Source: Hsuehochloa calcarea
Taxonomy: Eukaryota > Streptophyta > Magnoliopsida > Poales > Poaceae
DNA: 64,000 nt
Assembly (NCBI GenBank): GCA_036346395.1
Contig: JAYEVG010000103.1
Coordinates: forward strand, 329,632 to 393,631
Direction: 5' to 3'
This document shows positions 11,256 to 22,452 of this stretch, piece after piece (the stretch's first letter is position 1; the number at the start of each line of letters is the position of its first letter). The translations under genes and the position numbers were made by a program. Below the pieces are notes generated by a model that had not been told where the DNA came from, did not search any database, and worked only from the letters and a program-made list of their open reading frames with translations.

Positions 11256-11370
11256 CCGAAAGGACACCTGATGCCCTTCGAGGAGGGGGACCTTCGTGCT
11301 TGTAGGTTACAAAATTTGTCCTGTAAGTTTCACCGGGTAATTGAGGCCGCTGGAACCGCCCCCTACGACA

Positions 11371-12772
11371 CTACGCAAAATAAGATCAGTAGAGAAGCCA
11401 CCGCAAATCATCTCGACCTTACGCAAAACCACCAACACATTTCTACCATACTATAGAAAGGCTCCGGTTTTGCAAACTCAAGCTTCATGAATGATGGCAT
11501 TAATTTCTAGAAAAACAAATGACTACTTGGCTAGATTTTATGTTGTACGGATGCGGGTGTTCCTATATATTTATCTAGTCGCGTGTCGCAACAAATTTTT
11601 GATTCATTCAGCGTATTCTCAAGTGAAATAACAAAAATAGCGTCTAAAATCAAAATAGTAAAAAATAATACCTTTATCGTGCGAAAATACCGCAACAGAC
11701 CGGCTGCTGCTAACCCAGAGGGCGACAGGACATGTGGTGACCTCCCAACCAGCGGTAGGTGGTCTGCCGTGCACCTAGATCGTGGTAGACCACCTACCGC
11801 TAACCCAGTCCGCAACAGGTGTCGTGCGCAGGTTACCTGCCGCATTCTGAGTTAGTGGCTGGTGGCTTGCTGTGATTTAGGTACACGGTAGGTCCCCTGC
11901 CGCGATGTTTTCACGTAGCATAAGTGTTATTTTTATTATTTTATTTTTGTTGAGTTATTAAATAAGTTAAAAAAAAATCGTCACACAACTGCATCTATAT
12001 GTATTTTTCTTGCGTCACAACCGCTATGACCAAGCGATAGGAACACAACAAGTTGTTCAAACTTATGCCTAACCTAATTTATCTTATATCACGTCCAAAA
12101 ACTGGAATCTACGAAGCAAACTGCACACTTTCAACTCTTGATTCGCGTGGCGTCATGCATGTACGTAAAATCTCCAAAGTGTCCTTTTGCCACGTAAAAT
12201 TAAGTTTGTGTTTAATTGCGAAGCTGGTATCACTAGTACTGCATGTCCGGATGCATGTCGCGTAGGTAAAGTCGATCAGTGTACGTAAAAATTTGCTAGC
12301 TGTGACGCAACGATCGAGCTACTGAGTGCGGATTCCTTAGTGTTTGAAAAGATCCCTTCTTTGTCGTGGCTGTAATTTTTTAATATTATTTTTGTTTTGC
12401 CAGATAAAAAAAATGTTTTGGTTGCTAACCAGATGGCGTAATTAAGATGCAGCTAGCATTGTTGGACTTGGACAAATTAACTAAGGTTATTTAGGGTAAT
12501 GCTAGTTGTACTTCGGTTGTTGTCATGAACGTTTGCATTCGTCCATTTACATCAGACAATAAGAAAGTAAAAGGGGACACTAATACTACATTTTGTATAT
12601 ATTGTTGTAAGCTTATCGTAAGAATATGCTAAATAAAATTCCCGGCTATTAATTTTTTCATAATAGCTAGAGATAGATGCATGGTTCTCCCATGCAGGGG
12701 AAAAAACCACTTGTGTGGATGAAAATTATACAATGCTTTCGCCTATATTTGAAAGAGAATGCAATGTGGTAT
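11371..12772. other. intergenic, no gene seen
   Basis: AT-rich sequence with no supported coding region. It contains a short perfect-stem candidate at 11751-11801 and the phrase 'cgcaacag' in several variants between 11690 and 11900, suggesting a degenerate small DNA element. Nothing else is recognisable. Confidence 0.5.
11751..11801. repeat. inverted repeat, 18-bp arms, 15-bp loop
   Basis: AGCGGTAGGTGGTCTGCC at 11751-11768 pairs with GGTAGACCACCTACCGCT at 11784-11801 with one mismatch. The surrounding 'taaccca' sequences also repeat. It may be part of a MITE-like element; no target duplication was identified. Confidence 0.7.
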
Positions 12773-13733
12773 TGATGAGGCCTTAGGTGTATCTACTATG
12801 ACAGTTAATATTCCTAAGCTGTAAGTGTGTGCTAAGCCTCAAGTTGAGCCTATTATGCATCAATAGATAAAGAAACAATAACCAGGTTCGGCAAAAAGCA
12901 AGGAGAGGGAGGAAGGCCGACCGGGGAGCTTTAGCGGACATGGGAAGACACAAGAATAAAGGGCTTTGCATGTTGCAAAGTTTATAACAGAATTCGGCCA
13001 AGAAAAGACAAAAGGACCAAACTCAAACTCTATTCCGAAATCAATACATTTTCAGCCTAATAATCCAAAATGGGTTTGGATTGGAGCAATTCCAATTCGG
13101 ATCCTTCTTTAAAAGAAATTAATTATAAATTACTTATAATATGATAGTTTAATCTATTTTCAGTAATTAGAGTAGTTTAAATTTTAAATTAAATGAGTTT
13201 GCAATAGGAATATTTTTTTGGTACTGTTCATGAACAGTAACCGATTCGGATTACTGTTCATTGCTACAGTACCGAGCTAGTTACTGTTCATTGCTACAGT
13301 AGTTTCGGATTACTGTTCACATGCTATATATTTAGGGGTAGAGCCCCATTGTAAGCAAGTTAGAGTTAAAGAAAATTCAGAAAAGTCACAGGTTCATGTG
13401 GCGCAAAATGAATACATGTGTTTCGAAAATTCCCATCTAGGGTTTTGTGATTGCGTGAATATTGGAGGGAGGTTGTTCTTTCAAGTTCCGTGATTCCTTG
13501 TGGATCATCTCACCAATTCGTGGCATCCTCAATTGCTCACGGTTTGGTGTTGTTCTTCCGGTTTTGATTTTGTTTATCTCTTCGGATTGATTCAATATCA
13601 ACCAAGTATTACTTGCTTTGGAGATACACTTGTTCTTCTATTTTACCGAATCAAGAAAGAGGAAAGCGAGAGTTTTTCTTCAATCAGAATTGAAATACAA
13701 GTACCGTGAAAGATTAGACCACATTACGCATCA
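12773..13733 (+). repeat. possible solo LTR
   Basis: Begins TGATGAGGCC and ends ACGCATCA, giving a 5-bp inverted terminal match (TGATG/CATCA). It contains a TATATA box at 13325-13330 followed by a leader-like stretch, and repeated TTACTGTTCA motifs just upstream (13225-13320). No coding sequence is visible. The flanking pentamers (ggtat and acgtg) do not match, so the call rests on ends and promoter layout only. Confidence 0.45.
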
Positions 13734-16080
13734 ACGTGTATATATATATATAAACAGTACGCATGCTCCCACCTCTAATGTCCTGCATTAAACACCTTTC
13801 GTGATCCAACGGTCAAGATTGATATTAACATCTTAACACTAAATTACCCATTAACACTAGATAACAGTAATTAATTTTGCAAGGTAAAACCCAACATATT
13901 GGGACACTGTTAATTTAGGAATATCAATAACACTTCATTGACCACTACATTGTACATTAGACTGTACAGTGTACGCACACGATCGAGTACACGACACAGT
14001 AGGTTGTCAAATCATCGTGACTGATTGAAGTCAATGAGCTTATAATCTAAGCACCCGAAGATCATTGGGGGATTCAGGGTATAATTAGGAGCTGCATCCC
14101 AGTGCATGCCGATTGTTGCATGATAATTTACTAAAAACTGGCTATAATCAAGCACTGCTAAAAATCGATTTGCATAGGACCAAAAAAAGAGTAGTACGAT
14201 ACTTTGGTTCGCATCTCGTGACGAGAAGTGAGCCGGTTCGAGACATTGGGTCGATCTATCATGATCCATGTTATTTGTATCGCGTGGGCCCACTTTATTT
14301 TATACGTGGCACCTGCTGCACGAAGATTGAGGTGACAAGTGGGCCCAACGTTCGTTCCACACGTGCGACGTCACCACGCGGTCTTCCCTCCTATTACCGT
14401 CAGGCGGATCGAAAATGACTGGATCTCTGATGTAAACTGAGTCACAAAATGAGTGGCTGGGCCGTAGTTTGGAGTGTCATTTTGTATCAGATTTAGTCTG
14501 TCTATATTTTATATAAATAATTATATCGAAAGAAAAATATTTTTTAGACCCTATGATCTGTGCACACTGCTTAAGCACTGTAGATCCATCCACGCCCGTT
14601 ACCCAATTTTAGAGCATCCTTAATTAGGATTCATCTGGGTCCTAAATCGGAGTGGCGTGGCTTAGTGATTTTTTTTTTGTAATGTATAGTATTCAAACAG
14701 AAGTAGGACCCACACCTTATTAAAATATCATCTCCCACTCCTCCACCTTCGTCCCATCTCCCTCTCTACCTCCTACCCACCGTTCATCCATCTCTCCTAT
14801 CCCCATCCTCTCCTCCACCACGGCCTTTCGGCCTCCATCACTACGCCCTTGCCTTTTTCACTTGTTGTCGAGCTGCGCAATGTTTGAGGTCGACCCCAAG
14901 AGGCCAACTCATGCTCGGTACCCCCTCTTGTTGCCCCACTGCGGATGCCCTGTAGGCCATCCACATCCCATCATATAGTAGCCAACTAGCTTCTGTTTCT
15001 AGGTTTGACAATATGACCATATATATGAGCATTTTTTTTCTTGATAATACTATACTAAAGAAAATTGTGTTTTCATCAAACATACTTTGCTTCCACTTAA
15101 AACCTAATCTACCACTGCAGCTCTTATTGCGAATCAAAGTTGTTTCAGATATTGATACGGTCTCCAAAGTTCCACTTTAATCGCTAATTTCTATAATACT
15201 AGTTGTAAATTGTATAAATTATATATCATGAAAGTATATTTTATAAGGAACCTAATGATATATACCTTCAAGTGGTTAAATAGTTTAGATAGCTTTTTGT
15301 ATGTCGACAGTCGAATTTAAAATATTTAACCTGAATGGATTCTAGAAGGACTCATTTTTGCAATCAGAATGAGTTCATTTTTTTTTCTTCTAAAACTATG
15401 GTTCTGTGTAATAACTAAAGCTATATATTTTCAACGTATAAGCATCTACTCAGAGAATTTAGCCGCTGAGCTAATATGTGATTAGTTTTTTCTTCCTATA
15501 TATTCGTGCACAAAAATTTATACTTCTTAAGGAAATATATGTGCATGTGTGTCATTGTGACGTATATACGAAGGTTTCTTTTCCCTAAGGTTTTGCAGTC
15601 TTTGACCATGTTGACTAGCATTGCTTTACCGAGTTGCTTCTTTATTTATTTAAAAAATACATATATACAACTATACAAGTACATGCAGCGTCCATGGAAC
15701 TCTCAAATTTGAAAGATTCTCATGAGATGCAAAATTAATCAAAATATATATATACAACGCAAATAGCTTCATATATATATACAGCTTGTGTGAGTGTCTG
15801 TAGTATATATACACTATACAGTAGTAGTTGTAGGCATGGGGAAAGATGCACGATTACGACGCGACAAGCAGGTTGGAAGTTGGAACCAAATTTAGCGACT
15901 ACCTTGATGTAGAAACAACGCACATACGTACAAGAAACTTGGTTATCTTTCTCTCTTTTCGCTCGATGTTTTGTTCCATTGTACTGTAGCTTGGGGGGAG
16001 AGAGACCATAGCTAGCTTAATTAGCTAGTGGCTCTCCATCCTCCATGAGAACACCTGAGCTACAATTTTGTACAGTTTTC
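13734..16080. other. intergenic, no gene seen
   Basis: AT-rich DNA with short simple runs (for example TATATATA at 13740) and many TAGCTAGC/GATCGATC-type words common in grass intergenic DNA. The open frames are short, have unbalanced composition and lack recognisable motifs. No element ends were identified. Confidence 0.5.
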
Positions 16081-17311
16081 AGAAATTTAGATATTGTTGG
16101 CCTCATGGTACATCAAAATTTCATATTTAGCCCCCAAGGCCACGAAATTCCTTATCTGACCCTTTGACGCCTCCTGCTACAGCCGTGCACATCAGCATGT
16201 AGCTACTGCCCTCACCCATGGCAGCAGCAAAGGTGTTGCCCTCCCCCACGGCAGCATGCAAGAAGAGCAAAGAGAAAAGAGAAAAGAGAAGAGAGCAAAG
16301 AGAATAAAAGAAAAAGGAAAAATACAAAAAAAAAATCAGAAAATTCCATAGAAATCATTGGAACACGAATAAATTTAATAAAATAATTTTGAATTTATTA
16401 AAGATTATTTTATTCATTTAAAATGTTTTTATTTTGCTGCAATTTTCCAGTTAAGCTTTAATTAATCCAATAAAATATAAATTGTTTATTATATTATTTT
16501 TTGAAGCTTTCAAAATACTATGAAAAATGGGAAAACTAAAAAAATTGAATGGAAATAACAAGGTTTAATTTAATTTAATTTGGGCTTGAATCGATGTATA
16601 AATTATGAATTGAGATCATGGTTTAATTTAATTTGAGCTTAAATCGAGGGATGGTTTAGAATTCATTAAAGAATTTGTGCTTGTGTGATCCGCCTCTCTT
16701 TTTCAGTTCATAATTTATACCTCGATTCCATGAGCTCAATTCATATTTATACCTCGATTCAAGCCCAAATTAAATTAAATTAAACCTTATTATTTCCTTT
16801 CAATTATTTTTATTTCTTTTTAGTTTTCCCGCTTTTCACAGTCTTTTGAAAGCTTCAAAAAAATATAATAATCAATTAATTAAATCTTAATCGGAAAATT
16901 TCAGCAAAAGAAAAACATTTTAAATGAATAAAATAAACTTTAATAAATTCAAAATTATTTTATTAAATATATTCGTGTTCCAATGATTTCTATGGAATTT
17001 TCTTGATTTTTTTGATATTTCTTTTTGCATTTTTCCATAATTTTCCTTTTTCTTTTCTTTTATTTTCTTTCCTCTCTCCTCTTTTCTCTTTGTTCTTCTT
17101 GCATGCTGCTGTAGGGGAGGGCAGCACCTTTGCTGGTGTTATGGGTGAGGGCAGCAGCTACGTATACTGCTATGCACGGCCGCAACAAGAGGCGTCAAAG
17201 GGCTAGATAAGAAATTTCGTGACTAGGCATCAAAGGGTCAGATAAGAAATTTCGTGACTAAAAGAGCCAAATATGATATGCATATAGGGCCAATAGTGTT
17301 CAGACTTCCGG
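16081..17311. mobile_element. long inverted-repeat (foldback) element
   Basis: Two arms of roughly 550-600 bp face each other around a centre near 16700. Matching landmarks are GGAACACGAATAAAT (left, about 16360) against the inverted form near 16970, the polypurine block at 16260-16320 against the polypyrimidine block at 17040-17100, and TTGGCC/GGCCAA near both ends. The right arm has an extra 35-bp direct duplication near 17190-17260 (two copies of 'gataagaaatttcgtgact'). Both arms can be read as 'HAAVGEGxTFA' peptides, a consequence of shared sequence and not evidence of a gene. The length suits a Mutator-like or foldback element; the exact ends and target duplication are unresolved. Confidence 0.75.
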
Positions 17312-18009
17312 TTTTCAGCCGTGATCGTCCTATCAAAACATCAATATCTTGTACCTGGATTAACGTGGCCACATAGGTACCACAGTGCTTCGAAATTGCT
17401 GCAATATCGATCGTTCTGCTAGTCTGCTACATTGTGACGACTGACGATCGACGCTTAGGAATTGGATCTCGAACGTTGTTTCTCGACAGGACAAATAATA
17501 TTTGGAAGAAGTGTCGTTTTTCCAAGCAATGTAGCCAGCTAGCTGAGGTGTGAACGACCCTGACCAACAAAAAAATATATGCAATTAACCATGCACGGGA
17601 TTAGCACACACTCGATCGATCAGTTTGTCGGGTCCATTAATTCATGTGGCCATGAGAAGCTCTCGATTTCCGTAGTACCGTGCACATATATATATGTTTC
17701 CTGATGCAGTTGCCATGTCATCATGCAGTGACGCACGCACATGTTTTCGTTTCGCACGTAACTTGCGAGAAAATAGCAAGCTATCTTGCATAGTAGTGCT
17801 TGTGTTATTAGCTCTTGCTCAATGGTGCATGGACTAATAACAGTGACCAATTAATTCATGGCCACAATACCACTTTGCAAGACGGTTAATCAGGTGTGTA
17901 ATGCATGGAGTTAGTGACCGGTATATAATCGTAAATCTGGCCGTGTTGCAAAGGTACGTTTTTCCGGCACAGAAAGCTCTGAATCTCAATCTTGCGCGCT
18001 CATTATCGT
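17312..18009. other. intergenic, no gene seen
   Basis: No supported coding region or element ends; palindromic words such as CGATCGATCG are scattered through it. Confidence 0.5.
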
Positions 18010-18205
18010 CACTACTACAAAACAGGTCATAGAAAACGTCTCATGAAACCGTCTGTGATAAAATAATCACAGACGGTTCCAAGACGAATCGTTTGTGATA
18101 TGAACCTATCACAGACAATTCTCTTAGAACCGTCTATGATAGCTTTATATCACAAACGGTTTGTAAATATAACCGTCTGTAAAGTATCGTAGACAGTTCA
18201 CAAGT
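18010..18205 (+). mobile_element. CACTA element terminal fragment
   Basis: Begins CACTACTACAAAACAGG, the same terminus as the complete element at 21159, and continues with paired subterminal motifs of the ACCGTCTGTGAT type in both orientations. After about 196 bp the motif stops and unrelated DNA follows. No matching right end with a cgt duplication was found, so this is a terminus-only relic. Confidence 0.75.
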
Positions 18206-19114
18206 GATGGTCAAGTGTGTACGTTGACCATTGACGGGATACTTACACTTACGCATCTGCATGTGTCTGTCTCATCCTGCAAAACTATGTTAGCCACAGA
18301 TCGGGCAAGGTTTGTTTTGACTATTCTATGCAACAATCGAAGCATATACACACACGTATGTACATGTACATCCGATCGACTTGTTGGCTTGGCGCGTGAG
18401 AGGTCGAGGTCGATCGATGCATTCTTAATTTCCATGCATGGAACACGTTGACGTACCACGTGCGGGAGTTTGTGTTTTTGTGTGTGTACTACTGACCAAT
18501 TAACGGTTGTCAAGTGCGCAGCTAGCTAGAGTTTGTGCGCCGCGTGCGTGCATGTGTACGTGGTGCTAATTAAGTGCACGAGGTGAATCAGCTGCATCAC
18601 GTGCATGCATGTAACCTGCAAGTGTGTACATATATACGAATGTGCATGTGCATCGTGTGTCGAGTGCGTAGAATATTTGTAACAGCTCCAACATAGAGCC
18701 CAATTTTAAAAAATAATAATTACTTATAATTACAGCAACATGGGAAGAAACCTATATTATATATAATATCCTACAACAAGCATAACAAGGTAAATTACAA
18801 TAAAGATAAATGTTCTCACAAATCTTGGAACGTCGCGTCCAAGAACGCTCGGGGTCACGTATCTGAGAATGCTTGGAATCATACGTCCAGGAACATTAAT
18901 TGATTAACAATATTAGTAATAAATAAACTATTATCATAACTCATCATTACCACACACTAATACTACTCATGATCTACGTACACAACCATCATAGATTATT
19001 CGATATCTATTAATCAAATTCCACATAATTGAACTAATTCTCTAAGATATAATTGAGGTAACTAAATATTGACGTGTTCATGATTGATTGCATGTGATGT
19101 GTGTGTGATACTCT
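18206..19114. other. intergenic, no gene seen
   Basis: AT-rich sequence without supported genes. A TGTAACAGCTCC at 18678 resembles LTR starts elsewhere in the window, but no partner end was found. Between 18820 and 18890 the phrase 'cgcgtccaagaac' recurs in variant form, a small degenerate repeat. Confidence 0.4.
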
Positions 19115-19426
19115 GTCGAGACCCAGATTTGCATCCAGACCCTCTATGTATACCAAGCTAGTCTGAGGATCAGTAGCAAGCTCTCACACAGTACAATATT
19201 GATGAATATCATATCCGTACATGCGAATAATGATATTGATTGAGGGTGAACAGACCACGAGGTCGAACTCTTGCATCATGGACCGAAAAAGGCTAATTAC
19301 AAATGAAGTTTTGCCGCGGAAAAGATAAATAGCCGTGGTGACCCTCAGGGTATGCCCATAGACAATGAACTAGGTTAAGCAACCTAATACTTGGCGTCAT
19401 CTTCATCTCCCGATGGAAAGGGGGTA
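19115..19426. repeat. LTR-like remnant, related to 25131-25500
   Basis: Starts TGTCGAGACCCAGAT and shares order and wording with 25131 onward: 'ccctctatgtatac' against 'cctctgtgtattc', 'ctagtctgaggatcagtagc' against 'ctagtcacataatcagtagc', then an 'acattgat' block. The copies are diverged. It is cut off at 19427 by another LTR-like start. Confidence 0.5.
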
Positions 19427-20290
19427 TGCAACATCCCAAATGTGGATTTGTGTTTCAAATGTATAAAAATGAGGAGAAATTAAAACTTTTCTCATGTTTG
19501 GATGTTTTTGATCAGTTCCATAATTCTTGTACATGGATTGTGGAAAAATCAAACTCAAAATCCCCAATTCCCTCAGGTCCTAAACCTCCTTGGTAAAAAT
19601 CTTTTGTACAACCCCCTGGAAATAATTTTCCCTGGATCTAGGACTGGTGTGTGACACCTCTGAATTATTTCATAATTTTTAGAAATTATTTGATAATTTG
19701 GAGGCAGGTCAAACCAAGTCAAACCTTGTACAAACCCTAACTCAAACCTTCGGAATTTTCGAGAAGAATGCAGTGCATGAAAATCTCTGGAAATTTTATG
19801 TAAGGTTTATCCCAAACTCAGCAACATCCAGTTAAAATTTCATAATTTTTGGAGTTATTTTGCTACCTCAAGCAAATCCTCCAAAAATCAGCCGTTTAAT
19901 TCAAACCCTAGCTGATTTTCACTGTTCCGTGGGCGCGAGTCAGACTCAGGCTCAATCCAAGTGACTTGGTTTAATCAACTAACTCCACCCGGCGCGGTCG
20001 CTCAGCGCGAGCGTTGTGGATCGTTGGATCGGCATCGTGCGACCCACGCTTGCGTGAACGTTCAGACGGACGTAGTGTGAGCCGTAGGTTCTAGATCAAC
20101 GGTCTGGATTAAGTGAACGTTCGGACCGGCCGATCGTCCCTTTCATTTGAACCGTTCGATTTAGATCCAACGGTAGCCGCGTCGTCTCCTTCCTCGCGTT
20201 TGAGCAAACGTTGCGGCTGAGTTAAGCCATGGCGTAAGCAGAGGAGTGGGGCGCAGCGTAGGGTCACCTTATGGAAACTAGGTAAAAGCA
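19427..20290 (+). repeat. LTR-like fragment starting TGCAACATCCC
   Basis: The start resembles the solo LTR at 2541 (TGTAACATCCC). The body has the same layout: an AT-rich stretch with 'aattttcgag' and 'tcaaaccaagtcaaacc', then a GC-rich block with 'gatcgttggatcg'. No terminal CA with a matching duplication (expected gggta) was found, so the fragment is probably truncated near 20290. Confidence 0.45.
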
Positions 20291-21155
20291 CCTAATTTTT
20301 CCTAGTTATGACCATTACTTAATTCGACCATCTACTGAATGTAATAAGGCAAACAACACGTCTGCTACCAACGGCAATAGAATTTTGGACAATAGCGCTC
20401 CCGATGCCATAACGCCTACACTCCTCAACCAAAACCCATTTTCTTGCACTGTATGGAAAGCCTAAACAATAACATACAATATTCATAATACAAAAAAGCT
20501 ATGAAACAGGAAGTAGATACCCGAAAACTCCCACACAATGCTCAGCAGCACACTAAACCCAAACAAGACATAACCAAACAACCAATCCCGCTATCAATCT
20601 ACTGTAAACTTTGATTAACCACTCATATAATATTGCAACAAAGTTTCTCACATTGTTACCCTCGAAAATGGACGATAGAGACATCACGAGCGCGAAACCC
20701 TAATTTTTCTTCTCTTCTTCTACCTTCTTCCTTCCTCCTACTTCTTTCTTCTTCCTTCCTTCTCTGGCTTCGATCTTCTTCTCCTTCCAGCCGACCTCTC
20801 TCTCTCTACCGTCCCTTCCCTCTTTTTTTCCTTCTACTGGACACGCACAACAAGCAGCTATGGCAGTAGGGCAAGCAACGCTGCAGCACCAAGCAGCACA
20901 GCAACCAGAGCAGCAACGCTAGCAACTAGCGCAATAGCCATGCAAGCATGAAGCGGCCAAACCAGCAGTAAGCTGCGGTAGCATGCGGCCATATGCATGC
21001 GTGCAGGTGCACGAGAGGGTAGAGCTAGGGCAGACAAAGGCGGAGCGCGGACAAGAAAGCTAGCAACGGTGGACACATGGCAACGTTTTACGGCTCGGCA
21101 GCAGCGGCGCAGGGCAATCGATGGCGGCAAGGGAAGGCGGTGGCAGCTAGGGCAG
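20291..21155. other. intergenic, CT-rich and CAG-rich, no gene seen
   Basis: Holds a pyrimidine-rich tract (20700-20830) and then GCA/CAA-rich DNA up to the CACTA insertion. Minus-strand frames are Ala/Leu-rich only because of GCN repeats. No recognisable domain. Confidence 0.45.
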
Positions 21156-21158
21156 CAA
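21156..21158. repeat. CACTA target-site duplication, left (caa)
   Basis: Three-base caa before CACTACTAC; the same triplet follows at 22450-22452. Three-base duplications are the rule for CACTA elements. Confidence 0.8.
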
Positions 21159-22449
21159 CACTACTACAAAACAGGCCATAGAAGACGCCTCATCACAGAC
21201 GGTTCTTTGAAACCGTCTGTGATAAAATAATCAAGACGAACCGTCTGTAATATGGAACTATCAAATACGGTTCTAGAGAACCGTCTGTGATATGTAGATA
21301 TCACAGACGGTTCATTGTTAGAACCGTCTGTGAAGTATTAAAGACGGTTCTAACCACGAACCGTCTGTGATACTGAGAATATCACAGACGATTCGTGGTT
21401 AGAACCGTTTGTGAAGTATCACAGACGGTTCTAACCACGAACTGTCTGTGATACCGAGAGAGTATCACATACGGTTAGCGGTTAGAACCGTCTGTGATGT
21501 ATCACAGACAGTTCGTGGTTAGAACCGTCTGTGATACTTCACAGACGGTTCTAACCATGAACCGTCTGTGATACTGAGAATATTACAGACGGTTCGTGGT
21601 TAGATCCGTCTGTTATTTTAGATTTACCATGACTTGGATTTTTACCATGGTTTTGGAATTTGCACTTAATGGGCGGGCTGCCGAAAATATCTTTATATTA
21701 ACAGAGTTCTCCATCTCCTCCTTTGCCATCTCCATCTCATCCTTTGCCATTTCTCCTTTGACATCTCCATGTCGCCCTCACCTTGCGCTCTGGCCTCCCC
21801 CGAGCTCGTCGCCCGCGGCCTCATCCACCTCGCCCCAGCCTCATCGTCGCTGGCCTCCCACGACCTCGTCGCCCGCAGGCCTCCTCTAATTCGTTGCCCC
21901 ATCCTCCCCTGAGCTCGTCGCCCGCGGCCTCCTCCACCTTGCCCCGGTCTCATCGTCGCCGGCCTCCCACGACCTCGTCGCCCCAACCTCCCACGACCTC
22001 ACTCTCTCTACTCCCCCCTTTTGCTCTGTGATGTGGATTACTACTGTGATGTGTTAGTGCTCTATGAATGGATTGAGGTGATGCTACTGTGATGTGGGTG
22101 ATGCCGTGTTGTTTTTAGTGCTCTGTGAATGGATTGAGTTGATACCACTGTGATGCTGTGGCTATTGTGGAAAAGTTAACGAAAAGTTCAATCCGAAAAT
22201 CCATATCAGATTCATTTGCGAGGCTCGGGAGGCTCCAGACGAAGTGAAAATCTGTTTTTGTTTTTTTCAATAGAAAAAACTATCACAGACGGTTCGTGAA
22301 TAGAACCGTCTGTGATAGCCTTTTTCACGGACGGTTCAAAAACCGTCTGTGATGATCTCATGTCATCACAGACGCATAAATTCAAACGGTTCAAAAACCG
22401 ATGTGATAATGTTTTAGAACTGTCTTTGATGAGGTTTTGTGTAGTAGTG
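21159..22449. mobile_element. complete non-autonomous CACTA element (1291 bp)
   Basis: Starts CACTACTACAAAACAGG and ends in the inverted form TTTTGTGTAGTAGTG, with caa on both sides. The left 450 bp hold dense ACCGTCTGTGAT motifs in alternating orientation (21180-21610), the layout of transposase-binding subterminal repeats. The right end has a shorter array (22280-22430). The middle (about 21660-22200) is unrelated: a CT-rich stretch and imperfect repeats of 'ctcgtcgcccgcggcctc' wording. There is no transposase, so it would need one in trans. The central GC-rich part may be captured host DNA. Confidence 0.92.
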
Positions 22450-22452
22450 CAA
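22450..22452. repeat. CACTA target-site duplication, right (caa)
   Basis: Matches 21156-21158 and directly follows the terminal GTAGTG. Confidence 0.8.

Larger units (their letters stand above)
10606..11370 (-). repeat. 5' LTR of the second gypsy element
   Basis: The 765-bp segment is bounded by a perfect 8-bp inverted repeat, TGTCGTAG at the left and CTACGACA at the right, and lies directly upstream (minus strand) of the second gag. A TATAAATA box is present on the minus strand (10763-10770). GC-rich tandem repeats fill 10953-11255. The 3' LTR is not in the window, so no target duplication can be tested. Confidence 0.8.

Noticed and set aside
10882..11456. Plus and minus frames that look like repetitive proteins
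   Set aside because: They are translations of the 77-bp tandem repeat inside a gypsy LTR.
16127..17206. Two similar peptides with 'AAVGEG' in opposite arms of the foldback element
   Set aside because: The similarity follows from the inverted repeat itself; frames are short and run into simple-sequence tracts.
18010..22449. The arrays of short repeats with regular spacing as a CRISPR array
   Set aside because: Motifs alternate in orientation, vary in sequence, lie at CACTA transposon ends, and the DNA is plant nuclear.
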